From contig CAVRDF010000003.1 in assembly GCA_963719805.1 (NCBI GenBank), positions 372,001 to 436,000 on the forward strand: 64,000 nt of DNA. The letters run 5' to 3'. Source of the stretch: JAMXLO01 sp963719805. Lineage in GTDB: Bacteria > Pseudomonadota > Alphaproteobacteria > Acetobacterales > Acetobacteraceae. A program made the translations under genes and the position numbers. Positions 8,746-18,566 of the stretch are shown one piece after another. The notes beneath the pieces are model-generated. The model worked only from the letters and a program-made list of their open reading frames with translations, was not told the DNA's origin and searched no databases. Position 1 is the first letter of the stretch, and every line of letters starts with the position of its first letter.

Positions 8746-9699
8746 CTATGCAGGTGCAGCAGAGTCGACGGGACATGCGATAGCCGCGGATGGAACTCTC
8801 CGCATGGCTCGGCTCGCTGCGGGATCAGTAGCCTCCGATCTGGACTGTGGCAGTGGAATCCGGGCAGATGCCGCGCTCCGTCGCTGACATGCGAGGAAGT
8901 GCTGGATGATCGGATTGACCACTTGCGGATGCGTCAACGGGGCCATGTGTCCTGCGTCGCAGATCGTTGTGTATTCCCAGTCTGGACGCGCGTCGTATAG
9001 CAACTCGACCAGCTCGCGCGACGGGCGCGTTGTCCTGCCGGAAGAAAGCACCAGGGTGGACGCAGGCAATGCCGTGACCAACTCGTCAAGTGCCATGTCG
9101 CCGTCCAGAACGGCGGCCCATTCGCTCGGCAGGACGGTGGTCAGCTCGGTGAGCCTGGCTTTCCTTTCAGGCGAGCTCGCGGCCCAGGTACCTGCGCCAC
9201 ACCAATAGTCGGTGAATCTCTCGGCCGCCGCTCTGGGCCTGCCGTTGGCGATGCATCGCATGGTGGATTCCGCGAGACACGACACCTCGTGGAACGCCTC
9301 CCAACGATCGCACTGATCCAGCAGGTAGAACAAACTCGGCTCGATCAGCACGAGGCTATCGACGCGTCCTCGCAGCTGGTGCGCGGCTGCCCACATGGCG
9401 ACCGCGCCGCCGAGCGAGTGACCGACCAGGGCGATGCGATCCGCAGTGGCTGGAACAGCGTCGGCAATCAGATCGGCATAATCATCGAGAAATGGCGGCA
9501 TTGCTGCCGACCACGCGGGCGTGGTGCCATAACCGAAGAGATTGATCGATCTGATCAACGACGTGTCCTCCAACTCAGGCACCAGGGAAGACCACTGGCG
9601 GGCGCCCGACATGCTCGAATGCACGAGCACGACGAGAGGGCCGGAGCCAGATTCCGTGAAGTCAACACTTGCAACACACTTGTTCATCTGGAACATCAT
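8746..9699 (-). CDS. Alpha/beta-fold hydrolase
   Basis: 317-residue cytoplasmic hydrolase. Oxyanion-hole region VLVHSSMSG, nucleophile elbow GHSLGG, and catalytic His in DAGHMAPLTHP, with a cap domain between. The start at 9699 (MMFQMNKC) is chosen because GGAGTTGGT lies directly upstream; the frame extends further 5' but overlaps the mddA-like gene. It lies 10 nt downstream of that gene, so it is an operon partner. Substrate unknown; esters or thioesters are usual. Confidence 0.85.
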   Translation of the reverse strand: MMFQMNKCVASVDFTESGSGPLVVLVHSSMSGARQWSSLVPELEDTSLIRSINLFGYGTTPAWSAAMPPFLDDYADLIADAVPATADRIALVGHSLGGAVAMWAAAHQLRGRVDSLVLIEPSLFYLLDQCDRWEAFHEVSCLAESTMRCIANGRPRAAAERFTDYWCGAGTWAASSPERKARLTELTTVLPSEWAAVLDGDMALDELVTALPASTLVLSSGRTTRPSRELVELLYDARPDWEYTTICDAGHMAPLTHPQVVNPIIQHFLACQRRSAASARIPLPQSRSEATDPAASRAMRRVPSAAIACPVDSAAPA

Positions 9700-9709
9700 A
9701 CCAACTCCG

Positions 9710-10489
9710 TTAGGGCCGCCGGATTTCCACCGGGGGCGCATGCATGGGTTCGTCATCGTGTCGCCTGATTGTCAGTGGAACCAGCATCCAGACCTTCTCG
9801 CGATAGCGGCGATATTGATCGCCAAACATGGCGATCAGGTCGCGTTCTTCGAAATAGATGCCGATCAGGATGTAGCCAGTGGTGGCCACAGCGAACAGCA
9901 GGTGTCCAAGCGTCATGGATGGTGTTGCCCAGAAGGCAAGCAAGAAACCCAGATAGAGCGGATGCCGGACATGCTTGTAGAGAAACGGCGTCCTGAATGT
10001 CGCTGGCGGGATAGAGCGGCCGCGCAGCCATATATAGACCTGGCGCAAGCCAAACAGCTCGAAGTGATTGATCAGGAAGGTGCTGAGCAACACCATTGCC
10101 CAGCCGGACAATGAGATTGCCCACATGATGACGGCGCCGGCCTGGCTGGTGGCCGACCATATCGGCTGCGTCATCGGCTGCCACTGCCAGAATAACAGCG
10201 CGAGCGTCAGGCTGGCGAGCAGCACATATGTCGCGCGCTCCACCGCGTGGGGCACCAAGCGCGTCCACCAGCGCTTGAACGCCGGGCGCGCCATGACGCT
10301 GTGCTGTACGGCGAACAGCCCTAGTAGCAGCGTGTCAACGATCATTGCGGGAAGAAGGGCCCCGACGTCACCGCTGTTGATGGATTTGGGAACCAGCGCG
10401 TCACCGACAAAGCCGACGGCATAACCGAAGGTTCCGAGAAACAGCAGGTATGTGACTGCACTGTAGAATGCCGCAAGGAAACCACCCAT
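9710..10489 (-). CDS. mddA: MddA-like S-methyltransferase (isoprenylcysteine methyltransferase/NnrU-like membrane protein)
   Basis: 259-residue integral membrane protein with about five hydrophobic segments. The C-terminal half carries the family signature: NHFELFGLRQVY, then VRHPLYLGFL, and YFEERDLIAMFGDQYRRYR. This matches the MddA group, which methylates methanethiol to dimethyl sulfide with SAM in aerobic soil bacteria. The related NnrU and ICMT families share the RHP motif, so the exact substrate is inferred. It is followed after 10 nt by an alpha/beta hydrolase. Confidence 0.8.
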   Translation of the reverse strand: MGGFLAAFYSAVTYLLFLGTFGYAVGFVGDALVPKSINSGDVGALLPAMIVDTLLLGLFAVQHSVMARPAFKRWWTRLVPHAVERATYVLLASLTLALLFWQWQPMTQPIWSATSQAGAVIMWAISLSGWAMVLLSTFLINHFELFGLRQVYIWLRGRSIPPATFRTPFLYKHVRHPLYLGFLLAFWATPSMTLGHLLFAVATTGYILIGIYFEERDLIAMFGDQYRRYREKVWMLVPLTIRRHDDEPMHAPPVEIRRP

Positions 10490-10532
10490 AAGAGACGCCT
10501 TTCTTGATTGGTTCTGGTAAGCGGGTGCCGCG

Positions 10533-11381
10533 TCAGCTGCGCGTTACGACAACCTCGAGATACTCGCTGGGCACCACCATCGCGCGGTCACCAGAGGCAT
10601 TGAATTGTTCGACAAGGTGGAGAAGATCCTGTTCGAGCGCGGACTGGGCCGCTGGCTCAAGTGCTGCGAACGCCTTCAGCACTGGTCCGTAGTAGACCTT
10701 GAAAACCTCCAGCCAGTGGGCGGGAGAACGGTATCGGAAGACGAAATGGCGAGGCTCGATCCGGATGGACGAGGCGTTTGATTCAAACAGGTCCATGATC
10801 CGCGCCGGATTTCCCCACAGCGCGGGCGAGCGAACGCCCTCGGGCGGTGGCAAATACTTGCCGATCGTCTTGAACAGCTGGCCGATGAAGCCCTCGGGGG
10901 TCCAGTTGGCGAGACCGATCTTGCCACCACGCCTGCAGACACGGACCAACTCGGCGGCAGCCCGTTCCTGATCGGGCGTGAACATCACCCCGAAGGTGGA
11001 AACAACGGCATCGAAGCGTCCGTCGCAGAATGGCAGATTTTCAGCATCGGCTTCGCGGAATTCGATCTCGAGCCGTTCGGCATCGGCGCGTTCGCGCGCG
11101 CGCTGCAGCAACCTTGGCACATAGTCGGTCGCGACAACATTGCACCAGCGCCGTGCCGCCGCGAGTGAGGCATTCCCGTTGCCGGCAGCCACATCCAGGA
11201 CCTTCTGATCGGGGCGGGCGTCGATCGCCTCGCAGAGCTGCTCGCCGACGATCTGCAAGGTTGTACCGACGACTGCATAATCGCCCGAGGCCCATGCTCC
11301 TTGCTGGCGCGTTTTGACAGTTGCTAGATCGGGGCGGGTCTGAGATTGGTTTTGACTCAGCGTCAAAGCATCGTTAACCAT
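10533..11381 (-). CDS. Class I SAM-dependent methyltransferase (UbiE/Methyltransf_11-like)
   Basis: 282-residue soluble methyltransferase. SAM-binding motif I VLDVAAGNGNASLAAA (residues ~60-75), acidic motif II with ATDYVP, and motif FREADAENLPFCDGRFDAVVS (~107-127), followed by VCRRGGKIGLANW. The C-terminal substrate region contains PPPEGVRSPALWGNP, typical of a group of uncharacterised class I enzymes. It is transcribed divergently from the SARP-like regulator across a 120-nt spacer with two perfect palindromes, and may be its target. Substrate unknown. Confidence 0.85.
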   Translation of the reverse strand: MVNDALTLSQNQSQTRPDLATVKTRQQGAWASGDYAVVGTTLQIVGEQLCEAIDARPDQKVLDVAAGNGNASLAAARRWCNVVATDYVPRLLQRARERADAERLEIEFREADAENLPFCDGRFDAVVSTFGVMFTPDQERAAAELVRVCRRGGKIGLANWTPEGFIGQLFKTIGKYLPPPEGVRSPALWGNPARIMDLFESNASSIRIEPRHFVFRYRSPAHWLEVFKVYYGPVLKAFAALEPAAQSALEQDLLHLVEQFNASGDRAMVVPSEYLEVVVTRS

Positions 11382-11416
11382 TAGAGAATCTCCGTTTAGG
11401 CGCCAGGATCTGCTGT

Positions 11417-11466
11417 GCAGAGCTCTGCGCGCACGTGGCCCGCGGCCGAATCAGGCGACAATTGTC
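11417..11466. promoter_or_regulatory. Two perfect palindromes in the divergent methyltransferase/regulator promoter region
   Basis: GCAGAGCTCTGC (11417-11428) and GACAATTGTC (11457-11466) are perfect palindromes of 12 and 10 bp in the 120-bp spacer between the methyltransferase start (11381) and the regulator start (11502). Their centres are about 39 bp apart, near four helical turns. They are candidate operators; the binding protein is unknown. Confidence 0.35.
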
Positions 11467-11501
11467 ACCGCGGCCGTCGATTGGAGATGTAGTGGGCACA
11501 C

Positions 11502-13532
11502 GTGGAGACGGGCGTGGTAGACGGCGTGGGAATGTCAGTGGAATTGGCCCCCTTGATGCAAGTCCGCATGCTCGGGCCGCTGACGATTAGCCGGCGTGAC
11601 ATCGCGTTGACGTTGCCGGCCTCACGCAAAGTGCGTGGTCTGTTCGCCTATCTATCGCTGGCGCCACATGCGGTGACGCGAAGCCAGCTATGTGAATTGC
11701 TGTGGGACGTACCCAACGATCCACGCGGCGAACTTCGCTGGTGCCTGAGCAAGATCAGGGGTGTCGTCGACGAACCTGGCCGGCAACGGGTCGATACGCA
11801 GGCCGATACCATCAGGATCGATCTGGCAGACTGCATGGTCGATGCGATCGAGATTGCGACGGCAATGCAGGATATCACAACGACAGCTCTGGCGCGACTG
11901 CGCACGCTCGAGGAAATGTTTGCGGGAGATTTCCTCGAAGGACTGGAGATCGACCGGAACCCGGCGTTCAACACGTGGGTGACCGCGCAGCGCCGGCGGT
12001 ATCGAGGCTGTCATGCCGCGATTCTCGAACGCCTGGTCGATGCCGCATCGGACAGCGAAGTGCCCGGATATCTCGAAAAGTGGCTGGTGCTGGCGCCGTT
12101 CGATCAGCGGGTCCATGAGCTGATGCTGAATGTACTGGCGCGGGGTGGCCAGATCAGGGAAGGCGAAGAGCATCTCGCGGCGACGGTCCGGCTGTTCGAA
12201 GCCGAGGGGCTCGACTGCAGACCACTCCACAACGCATGGCAGTCCGCCAGAGCGCAAGCGGAGCAGGCAACGCGCGCGCCGGCGGCGGCAATCGTGGTGC
12301 CGGCCGCGGCAGGGCCTGTCGATGATGTGCCAGTCGCAACCGCATCGCGCCGCGCTTCGATCGCCGTGATGCCGTTCATCGATCACTCCAGCACGACAGA
12401 GGCGCGCGGTGGCACCGCTGATGCTCTTGCGCGCGACGTGATCACCCGGCTTGCCAGGCTGCGCAGCCTGTTCGTTATCGGGCAGGGAACGGTGTTCGCT
12501 CTGCATGATCGACACATCGGCGCGGAAGAAGCCGGCCGCATGCTGAACGTCGACTACATCGCCAGTGGATCCGTGCGCCGCCAGGGCAATCGACTGACCG
12601 TCACGGTCGAACTGGTCGAAACGCGCACCGCATGGATCGTCTGGTCGGAAACCTTCGACCACAAGGTTGATGATGCGTTCCTGGTGCTCGATGCAATCGG
12701 TAACCGGATCGTTGCGTCGATCGCCAGCGAAGTCGAGACCAGTGAACGCAATCGCGCCGTCCTGAAGCCGCCGAATTCATTGGATGCGTGGGAGGCGCAT
12801 CATCGCGGGCTATGGCACATGTATCGGTTCACCAAACCGGACAATGCCCTGGCCAAGCATTTCTTCGAAATGGCGATCCGGCTCGACCCGACATTCGCAC
12901 GCGCCCATGCAGGTCTGTCCTTCACGCATTTCCAGAATGCCTTTCAGGGCTGGGAGGAGCGCGCAGCGGAAATCGAGCGGGCCTATGCCGAGGCTGGGCA
13001 AAGTCTGTTGGTTGACGATCGCGATCCTGCCGCGCACTGGGCAATGGGACGAGCACTTTGGCTGCGCGGCAAGCATGATCAGGCCATCGTCGAACTGGAG
13101 CAGACGATCGATCTGAGCCCGAACTTCGCCCTTGGCCACTATTCGCTGGCATTTGTGCATTCGCAGGCGGGCGATCCACGTGTTGCCATTCAATCATCGG
13201 ATATCTCGCGGCAACTAAGTCCATTCGATCCACTGTTGTTCGCTATGCTTGGTTCGCGCGCCATGGCGCTGGTGCGCACCGGGGAGTTTGATGCCGCAGC
13301 CGATTGGGCCGTGAAAGCCGCCGCTCGTCCGAACGCCCATGCGCAGGTGCTGGCGATCGCGGCGTTCTCCCTGGCGCTCGCTGGGCGGCTCGATGAAGCG
13401 CGTGCTCATCTTGGCATGATCCACAGAACGTTGCCGCAGTACGGCGTTGGTGACTTTCTTACCGCGATGCAGATGGCACCGGATGGGGAGAAATTGTTCC
13501 GCGACGCTGCGAAGCGGCTGGGATTGCGGTGA
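11502..13532 (+). CDS. SARP-like transcriptional regulator with BTAD, TolB/FlgO-like and TPR regions
   Basis: 676-residue soluble regulator. Residues ~20-105 form an OmpR/SARP-type winged helix (MLGPLTISRRD ... SRKVRGLFAYLSL). Residues ~110-250 form a bacterial transcriptional activation domain. Residues ~285-400 resemble the FlgO/TolB-N domain seen in adenylate-cyclase-like regulators (IAVMPFIDHS, VDYIASGSVRRQGNRLTV). The rest is TPR-like (AIRLDPTFARAHAGL, TIDLSPNFALGHYSLAF). There is no cyclase or ATPase domain. GTG 11502 is used as start; an ATG at 11532 or later is possible. Its 3' end overlaps the convergent MFS gene by 74 nt. Confidence 0.85.
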   Translation: METGVVDGVGMSVELAPLMQVRMLGPLTISRRDIALTLPASRKVRGLFAYLSLAPHAVTRSQLCELLWDVPNDPRGELRWCLSKIRGVVDEPGRQRVDTQADTIRIDLADCMVDAIEIATAMQDITTTALARLRTLEEMFAGDFLEGLEIDRNPAFNTWVTAQRRRYRGCHAAILERLVDAASDSEVPGYLEKWLVLAPFDQRVHELMLNVLARGGQIREGEEHLAATVRLFEAEGLDCRPLHNAWQSARAQAEQATRAPAAAIVVPAAAGPVDDVPVATASRRASIAVMPFIDHSSTTEARGGTADALARDVITRLARLRSLFVIGQGTVFALHDRHIGAEEAGRMLNVDYIASGSVRRQGNRLTVTVELVETRTAWIVWSETFDHKVDDAFLVLDAIGNRIVASIASEVETSERNRAVLKPPNSLDAWEAHHRGLWHMYRFTKPDNALAKHFFEMAIRLDPTFARAHAGLSFTHFQNAFQGWEERAAEIERAYAEAGQSLLVDDRDPAAHWAMGRALWLRGKHDQAIVELEQTIDLSPNFALGHYSLAFVHSQAGDPRVAIQSSDISRQLSPFDPLLFAMLGSRAMALVRTGEFDAAADWAVKAAARPNAHAQVLAIAAFSLALAGRLDEARAHLGMIHRTLPQYGVGDFLTAMQMAPDGEKLFRDAAKRLGLR

Positions 13533-14808
13533 CGCGTCCCTTCAACAGCCACAGCGACAGCGCAGCGGTGATGCACAACAGTCCGGCGGCGAAGAACGCT
13601 GGGATATAACTCTGGAGCATATCGCGCGAAATGCCTGCGGAGACCGCCATCAGGCCGGCGCCGAGCTGATGCGCGGCGAAAATCCAGCCGAACACCAAGG
13701 GTGCCTGCTCGCGGCCAAACGTCTGCGCCGTCAACCGGACAGAGGGTGGTACGGTGGCAATGAAATCGAGGCCGTAGAGCATCGCGAATAGTGACAGGCC
13801 AACCAATGAGAAGCCGCTGTACGGCAGCCATATCAGCGACAGGCCACGGAAACCGTAGTAGCCAAACAGCAGCCAACGATTGTCATAGCGATCCGAGAGC
13901 CAGCCTGACCCAACAGTGCCGACCATGTCGAAGATTCCGATTGCGGCGAGCAAACCTGTGGACGTCAGCGGTCCGATGCCGAAATCGCCGCACAGCGGGA
14001 CGAAATGCGGCACCAAGCCGTAACTTGAAACGCCGCACACGAAGAATGTGAAGGCAAGGATCCAGAACACCATCGAGCCCGATGCCGTGGACAGGGCGCG
14101 GATGCTCAGGACAAACACATTGTCTCGCGGCCGTGTTGGCTCGGGCACCAAGACATTCTCGCCGAACGGGGCCACGCCGATGTCTGCTGGCCGATCGATC
14201 GCGAAGGATATGATCAGCAGGGCCAGCAATCCAATTGCCAACACCACGGGCACCAGCGCCATGCGCCATCCATAGGTCTGTGCGATCCAAGCCGCGGGCA
14301 TCAGGAAGATCAGTTGGCCGGTGGCATTGCCGGCGCCCATGATGCCGAGCACAAGGCCTCGCCTCGCAGTGAACCAGCGAGTCGAAATCGTCGTCGCCAT
14401 AACGAGAGCGGTCATGCCGGGAGCGACACCCATGGCGATACCAAGGGCGGCCCACAGCTGCCATCTCGCCGTCATTGTGATGGTGAAGAGCAATCCTGCT
14501 ATGAGCAGTGTCGCTGACCAGATCATCACTTTCCGCGGACCGTGGAGCAGGATCAGCCCGCCCGCGAACGGCGCCACTAGCCCGAACAGCGCCATGCGCA
14601 GCCCAAGCGGCCCCGAAAGCTCGCCAATGGACCAGCCGAGGTCGGCCGAGATCGGGGCCAGCAGAACGCCGGGGATCGACATGGCAGCGGCCGAGACGAC
14701 GCCAAGCAGGAAAGTGAGCGCGACCATGAGCCAGCCATAGTGGATGCCGCGTGCAGCAAGTGTACGCGCGGCGGTTGCCGCCATTGGTCCGACGGGCCTG
14801 ATCTTCAT
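13459..14808 (-). CDS. MFS transporter (oxalate/formate antiporter-like)
   Basis: 449-residue, 12-helix major facilitator. N-terminal HYGWLMVALTFLLGV and helix 2-3 region DLGWSIGELSGPLGLRMALFG, with the mid-loop between helices 6 and 7 near residue 205. The HYGW start and LSDRYDNRW loop are typical of the monocarboxylate/oxalate-formate-like branch. The start ATG at 14808 has GGAGAGGGACT just upstream. The gene ends inside the convergent regulator's last codons. Substrate is unknown; an organic anion is likely. Confidence 0.88.
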   Translation of the reverse strand: MKIRPVGPMAATAARTLAARGIHYGWLMVALTFLLGVVSAAAMSIPGVLLAPISADLGWSIGELSGPLGLRMALFGLVAPFAGGLILLHGPRKVMIWSATLLIAGLLFTITMTARWQLWAALGIAMGVAPGMTALVMATTISTRWFTARRGLVLGIMGAGNATGQLIFLMPAAWIAQTYGWRMALVPVVLAIGLLALLIISFAIDRPADIGVAPFGENVLVPEPTRPRDNVFVLSIRALSTASGSMVFWILAFTFFVCGVSSYGLVPHFVPLCGDFGIGPLTSTGLLAAIGIFDMVGTVGSGWLSDRYDNRWLLFGYYGFRGLSLIWLPYSGFSLVGLSLFAMLYGLDFIATVPPSVRLTAQTFGREQAPLVFGWIFAAHQLGAGLMAVSAGISRDMLQSYIPAFFAAGLLCITAALSLWLLKGRVTAIPAASQRRGTISPHPVPSASR

Positions 14809-14892
14809 AGTCCCTCTCCATCCAACGCGGCCACAGGTAGCAACCGCGCGTGGAGGCGATCGTGGTAACCGGCGTGGGATCGCCGGTGGAAA

Positions 14893-17232
14893 CTAAACTC
14901 CCGGCAGCACAACCGCGGGATGGCGTTTACCGTAGATCTCGATTTCGAGGGACGTGCCGGCAGACGCGAGACATGCGGGGATCACGGCAAACGCGAGACT
15001 CACCCGGCCGAGATGCCCAAAACCACCGGTGCGGACGAGTCCGACGGCCTTGCCCCGGTGGCTTACCACGTCGTTCTGATACGGATCATCGTCGCCGCTG
15101 TGCACCTGAAGGCGAACAAGCCGCATAGCCTCGCCATCAGTGGAATCGATTGCGGCCAACCCGGCCGCGACCGGAGACAGGCTCCGGTCGATGTCGAGCC
15201 CGACTGTCGGAGTGCCATGCTCGAGCCGCAGCGCATCCCAGGCGCGTACACCGATATCGACGGCGCCGAGAGCTGTTCCCGCCTCTCGCAGGACCTCGTA
15301 GACCGGACGCGTGAAATCCGACGGCACAACAACCAGCCAGTCGTCCAGTCCGGTTTCCTCGTGCCGCAGGATTGTCACCGGCGCATAGCCGAGCGATCCC
15401 TGCTTCGCCGTGCCGGGTGGGAATTGTTGTTCATCGAAGGGCAGTGTCAGATCGGAGCGCGCGCAGGCGGCAAGCAAGTCGCGCGCACGAGGTCCTGTCA
15501 CCAGCAGCATGGCAAACGCGCCGGTGAGGTTGCGGAAAGTCACGGACCGACGCGCCAGGCGGCGCTGTAGATCGTCTGCGTCGCGCGCCTCATACTCTCC
15601 GGGCCCGATCAGCAGGAAATGATCGGAAGCGAGCCGCGCTACTGTCAGCAATGTCGCGATGCCTCCGCGTGCCGTCAGCATTGGGCAACGCGTCACCTCG
15701 CCGTCTGTGTGTGGTATCCCGGATAGCACTTCGCCAAGCGCCGCCTCCGCGTGCGGCCCAGTGACTTCGAATTTCGCCAGGAATGAAAGATCCAGAATTC
15801 CGGCTGCTTGCGCGGCCGCACGGCACTCGGTCCCCGCCGGAGCAAACCAGTAAGGCCGTGTGAAACCGGCCGGCGGCTTCGTTGGCGTCGCCCCGGCGGC
15901 GAAAAAATTCGGCACCTCCCAGCCATTGCGTACGCCGAAAACCGCGCCCGCAGCAGCAAGCCGATCGTACAGCGCGCTGGTTCGGGCCGGCCGGCCGGCA
16001 CCGCGCTCGCCGTGCGGATAACCTGGCGTGTTGGAGAAAGCGTGCGCCGCCCGCACTGTGCGGAAGGCGAATTCCCGATTACCGTACGGCGCGAACCGCC
16101 GAGCATCGAACTCGCTCATGTCGGTGTCCGGTTCGCCTTCGACGATCCATTGCGCAACCTGACGGGTAAATCCTGCCTGCACAAAGCCTGCAGCGTAACC
16201 CGCGGCGATGAAACAGTTCGGCACGCCGGGCAGCGGGCCCAGCAATGGCTGATGATCCGGAGTACGGCTGGTCGGCCCGTTATAGACGGTCCTGACCCCG
16301 ACCTCGCCGAGTGCCGGCACACGTTCAATCGCCCGTGCGATGAAGTCGGCCGATCGATCAAGGTTGGGTGTCATCAGCTCCTTGCCGAATTCGGGTGGTA
16401 TACCGTCCACGAAGACAAACTCAGGCGCATGTTCATAAACGCCCGACAAGAGGCCTTTGCCTTCCTGGCGGCAGTTGAAGCCATTGATCGAATCACAAAT
16501 CAGCACCAGCTCGCGATCCAACTTCGCGATTGCGGGATGATCCTCGGTCACAAGATGCTGGTGCATGAAGACGATAAGCGGCAGCCGCACACCGAGCATC
16601 GCCGAAAGCTCGGGTGCCCACATGCCGGCACAATTGACAATGATCTCGGCGCGGATCGTCCCTTCGACCGTACTGACGTGCCAGTGGTCGCCACGCCACT
16701 CGAGGCCCGTGACTTTGCACTGCGTGTTGATCTCAACTCCGCCCATTCGCGCGCCCTTGGCGTAAGCGAAGGTCAGCATCGACGGATCCACGTGTCCGTC
16801 ACCGGGTGTATAGACGCCACCGAACAATCCGTCGGTCTGTAGCAACGGAAACAGCTCCTGGACCCGTTGCGGTCCGACGATTTCCATTTCCACGCCGAAC
16901 AACTCCGCCTTGGCGACGGCGCGGCGGTACTCGATCTGCTGGTCGGGATGCACCATGAGCCGGATGGCGCCGGTTCTATGGAAGCCGACTGGTTGTCCCG
17001 TCTCGCGCTCGAGCTGCGGGAACAGGTCGGTGGTTTCCTTCTGCAGCTTCGTCAGTATCGCGCCATTGGTGTAATGCATGAGATGGCCAGCAGCATGCCA
17101 GGTTGCGCCGGCGGTGAGCTCGTTCTTCTCGACCAGAACGATGTCGGACCAGCCCAGCTTGGTGAGGTGATAAGCAAGGCCGCAGCCCGTCACGCCGCCG
17201 CCGATGATCAGCACACGCGCATGCGTCTTCAT
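14893..17232 (-). CDS. GcvT-domain FAD-dependent oxidoreductase (dimethylglycine/sarcosine dehydrogenase-like)
   Basis: 779-residue flavoprotein expected to oxidatively demethylate an N-methyl amine and pass the methylene to tetrahydrofolate. N-terminal dinucleotide fold VLIIGGGVTGCGLAYHL (~7-23). TAGATWHAAG (~37-46) contains the His that binds FAD covalently in this family. Next come the FAO_M linker and a C-terminal GcvT aminomethyltransferase domain (~420-770) with PTVGLDIDRSLSP and SHRGKAVGLVRTGG. ATG 17232 (MKTHARVLI) is taken as start because it abuts the FAD fold; the frame is open ~60 codons further upstream. It is divergent from a polyamine-type ABC importer, suggesting uptake and demethylation of one substrate. 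Confidence 0.9.
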   Translation of the reverse strand: MKTHARVLIIGGGVTGCGLAYHLTKLGWSDIVLVEKNELTAGATWHAAGHLMHYTNGAILTKLQKETTDLFPQLERETGQPVGFHRTGAIRLMVHPDQQIEYRRAVAKAELFGVEMEIVGPQRVQELFPLLQTDGLFGGVYTPGDGHVDPSMLTFAYAKGARMGGVEINTQCKVTGLEWRGDHWHVSTVEGTIRAEIIVNCAGMWAPELSAMLGVRLPLIVFMHQHLVTEDHPAIAKLDRELVLICDSINGFNCRQEGKGLLSGVYEHAPEFVFVDGIPPEFGKELMTPNLDRSADFIARAIERVPALGEVGVRTVYNGPTSRTPDHQPLLGPLPGVPNCFIAAGYAAGFVQAGFTRQVAQWIVEGEPDTDMSEFDARRFAPYGNREFAFRTVRAAHAFSNTPGYPHGERGAGRPARTSALYDRLAAAGAVFGVRNGWEVPNFFAAGATPTKPPAGFTRPYWFAPAGTECRAAAQAAGILDLSFLAKFEVTGPHAEAALGEVLSGIPHTDGEVTRCPMLTARGGIATLLTVARLASDHFLLIGPGEYEARDADDLQRRLARRSVTFRNLTGAFAMLLVTGPRARDLLAACARSDLTLPFDEQQFPPGTAKQGSLGYAPVTILRHEETGLDDWLVVVPSDFTRPVYEVLREAGTALGAVDIGVRAWDALRLEHGTPTVGLDIDRSLSPVAAGLAAIDSTDGEAMRLVRLQVHSGDDDPYQNDVVSHRGKAVGLVRTGGFGHLGRVSLAFAVIPACLASAGTSLEIEIYGKRHPAVVLPGV

Positions 17233-17417
17233 GTTTTCATCGACCTCGTGTCCCGGTGTCGAACCATCGGCCGCGTGACACATTGGGTCAATCTGCATTC
17301 TGGTAGCGTGGAAGACCGTGCGCGCGCGGTTGGATGTTCCCGTCAGTTGTTGACGCACGGCGTGGAGGCTGCGAGCCTGCCTGGAAAATAGCTGCACAGT
17401 CTGGGGAAGATCAGGCA

Positions 17418-18485
17418 ATGGTAGAGATCATCGCGGGGGCCCGGTCGGCCGTGACCCGCAGGAAACTGATCACCGGTACAGCGATCGCCGCGGTCAGTGG
17501 TCCGTTGATTTTGAGAACCGGGCCAGCCAAGGCCGCAGAGCGGATTTCGCTGATATCCTGGGGAGGCGCCTATCGAAGGGCGATCCAGACAGCGTTTGTC
17601 GAACCGTTCACTAAAGAGACTGGGATCGAGGTGCAGGTCGCGGACACGCCCGACCTTGCCAAGGTCAAGGCGCAGGTGACGTCCGGCGACATCCAATGGG
17701 ACGTCTTCGATTGCCCGGGCTCGATGGCGCTGTCAGGTTCGAGCGAGGGCTTCTGGGAGCCGCTCGACAAAAGCGTGATAGACACCTCGGACATTTATGT
17801 CCCGGTCGGTAACGACTATCTTCCCTATTACACTTATGCGGGCGGGATCGGCTGGGATCCAAAGCGCTTCGCGGACGGCAAGTATCCGGTTGATTTTCCG
17901 CAACTGTGGGACCCCAAGGCGTTCCCGGGACGGCTCGGTCTGCGTACCCGTATCTCCGAGACGCTCGATATCGCGCTGCTTGGCGACGGCGTCGCGCCCG
18001 ACAAGCTCTATCCGCTCGACGTCGAGCGCGGCTTCAAGGCACTTGACCGCATCAAGCCACGCGTCAAGAGCTGGATCGCCGAGACACCGCAGACAATCGC
18101 CCTGGTGCAGAACGGCGAGATCGACTTTTCCTACACCTATAGCGGACGCGTCTGGGCGGCGCAGAAGGAGGGCGTGTCGATCAACTTCTCCTTTGCGCAG
18201 ACGCTGAACGGCCTGAACTATATGTGCGTGCTCAAGGGAACGCCGCGTAAGGCGGCCGCGATGAAATTCATGGCGATGCTGACGCGACCCGATAGGCAGG
18301 CAGCGCTCGCCGATATCCTTGGCTACACGCCGACGCTGCGAAAGGCGTTGCCGCTGGTTTCCTCGGAGACCAAGAAGTGGATGCCCGACATGTCCAATCC
18401 GCGCAATGTCGTCATGGACGACAAGTGGTGGCAGGCAAACTACACCGCATTGCAGAAGCGGTTCAGCGAGTGGCTGCTGGTTTGA
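17418..18485 (+). CDS. ABC transporter substrate-binding protein, spermidine/putrescine (PotD) type
   Basis: 355-residue periplasmic binding protein. A twin-arginine-like or Sec signal (TRRKLITGTAIAAVSGPLIL, residues ~15-34) precedes a mature domain with ISLISWGGAYRRA and VQVADTPDLAKVKAQV, typical of the PotD/Fbp-like group that binds polyamines or other cationic amines. ATG 17418 is preceded by GGGGAAG (17403-17409). First gene of a four-gene importer plus demethylase operon. Given the adjacent N-demethylases, a betaine-like ligand is a reasonable inference. Confidence 0.92.
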   Translation: MVEIIAGARSAVTRRKLITGTAIAAVSGPLILRTGPAKAAERISLISWGGAYRRAIQTAFVEPFTKETGIEVQVADTPDLAKVKAQVTSGDIQWDVFDCPGSMALSGSSEGFWEPLDKSVIDTSDIYVPVGNDYLPYYTYAGGIGWDPKRFADGKYPVDFPQLWDPKAFPGRLGLRTRISETLDIALLGDGVAPDKLYPLDVERGFKALDRIKPRVKSWIAETPQTIALVQNGEIDFSYTYSGRVWAAQKEGVSINFSFAQTLNGLNYMCVLKGTPRKAAAMKFMAMLTRPDRQAALADILGYTPTLRKALPLVSSETKKWMPDMSNPRNVVMDDKWWQANYTALQKRFSEWLLV

Positions 18486-18566
18486 GTGCCAGCTTTATCG
18501 ACTGTGGCTGATCGTCCGCGCAATGTCTGACGCCGCCGCCACGCTGGCAGGCTGGCGGCGCACGGT

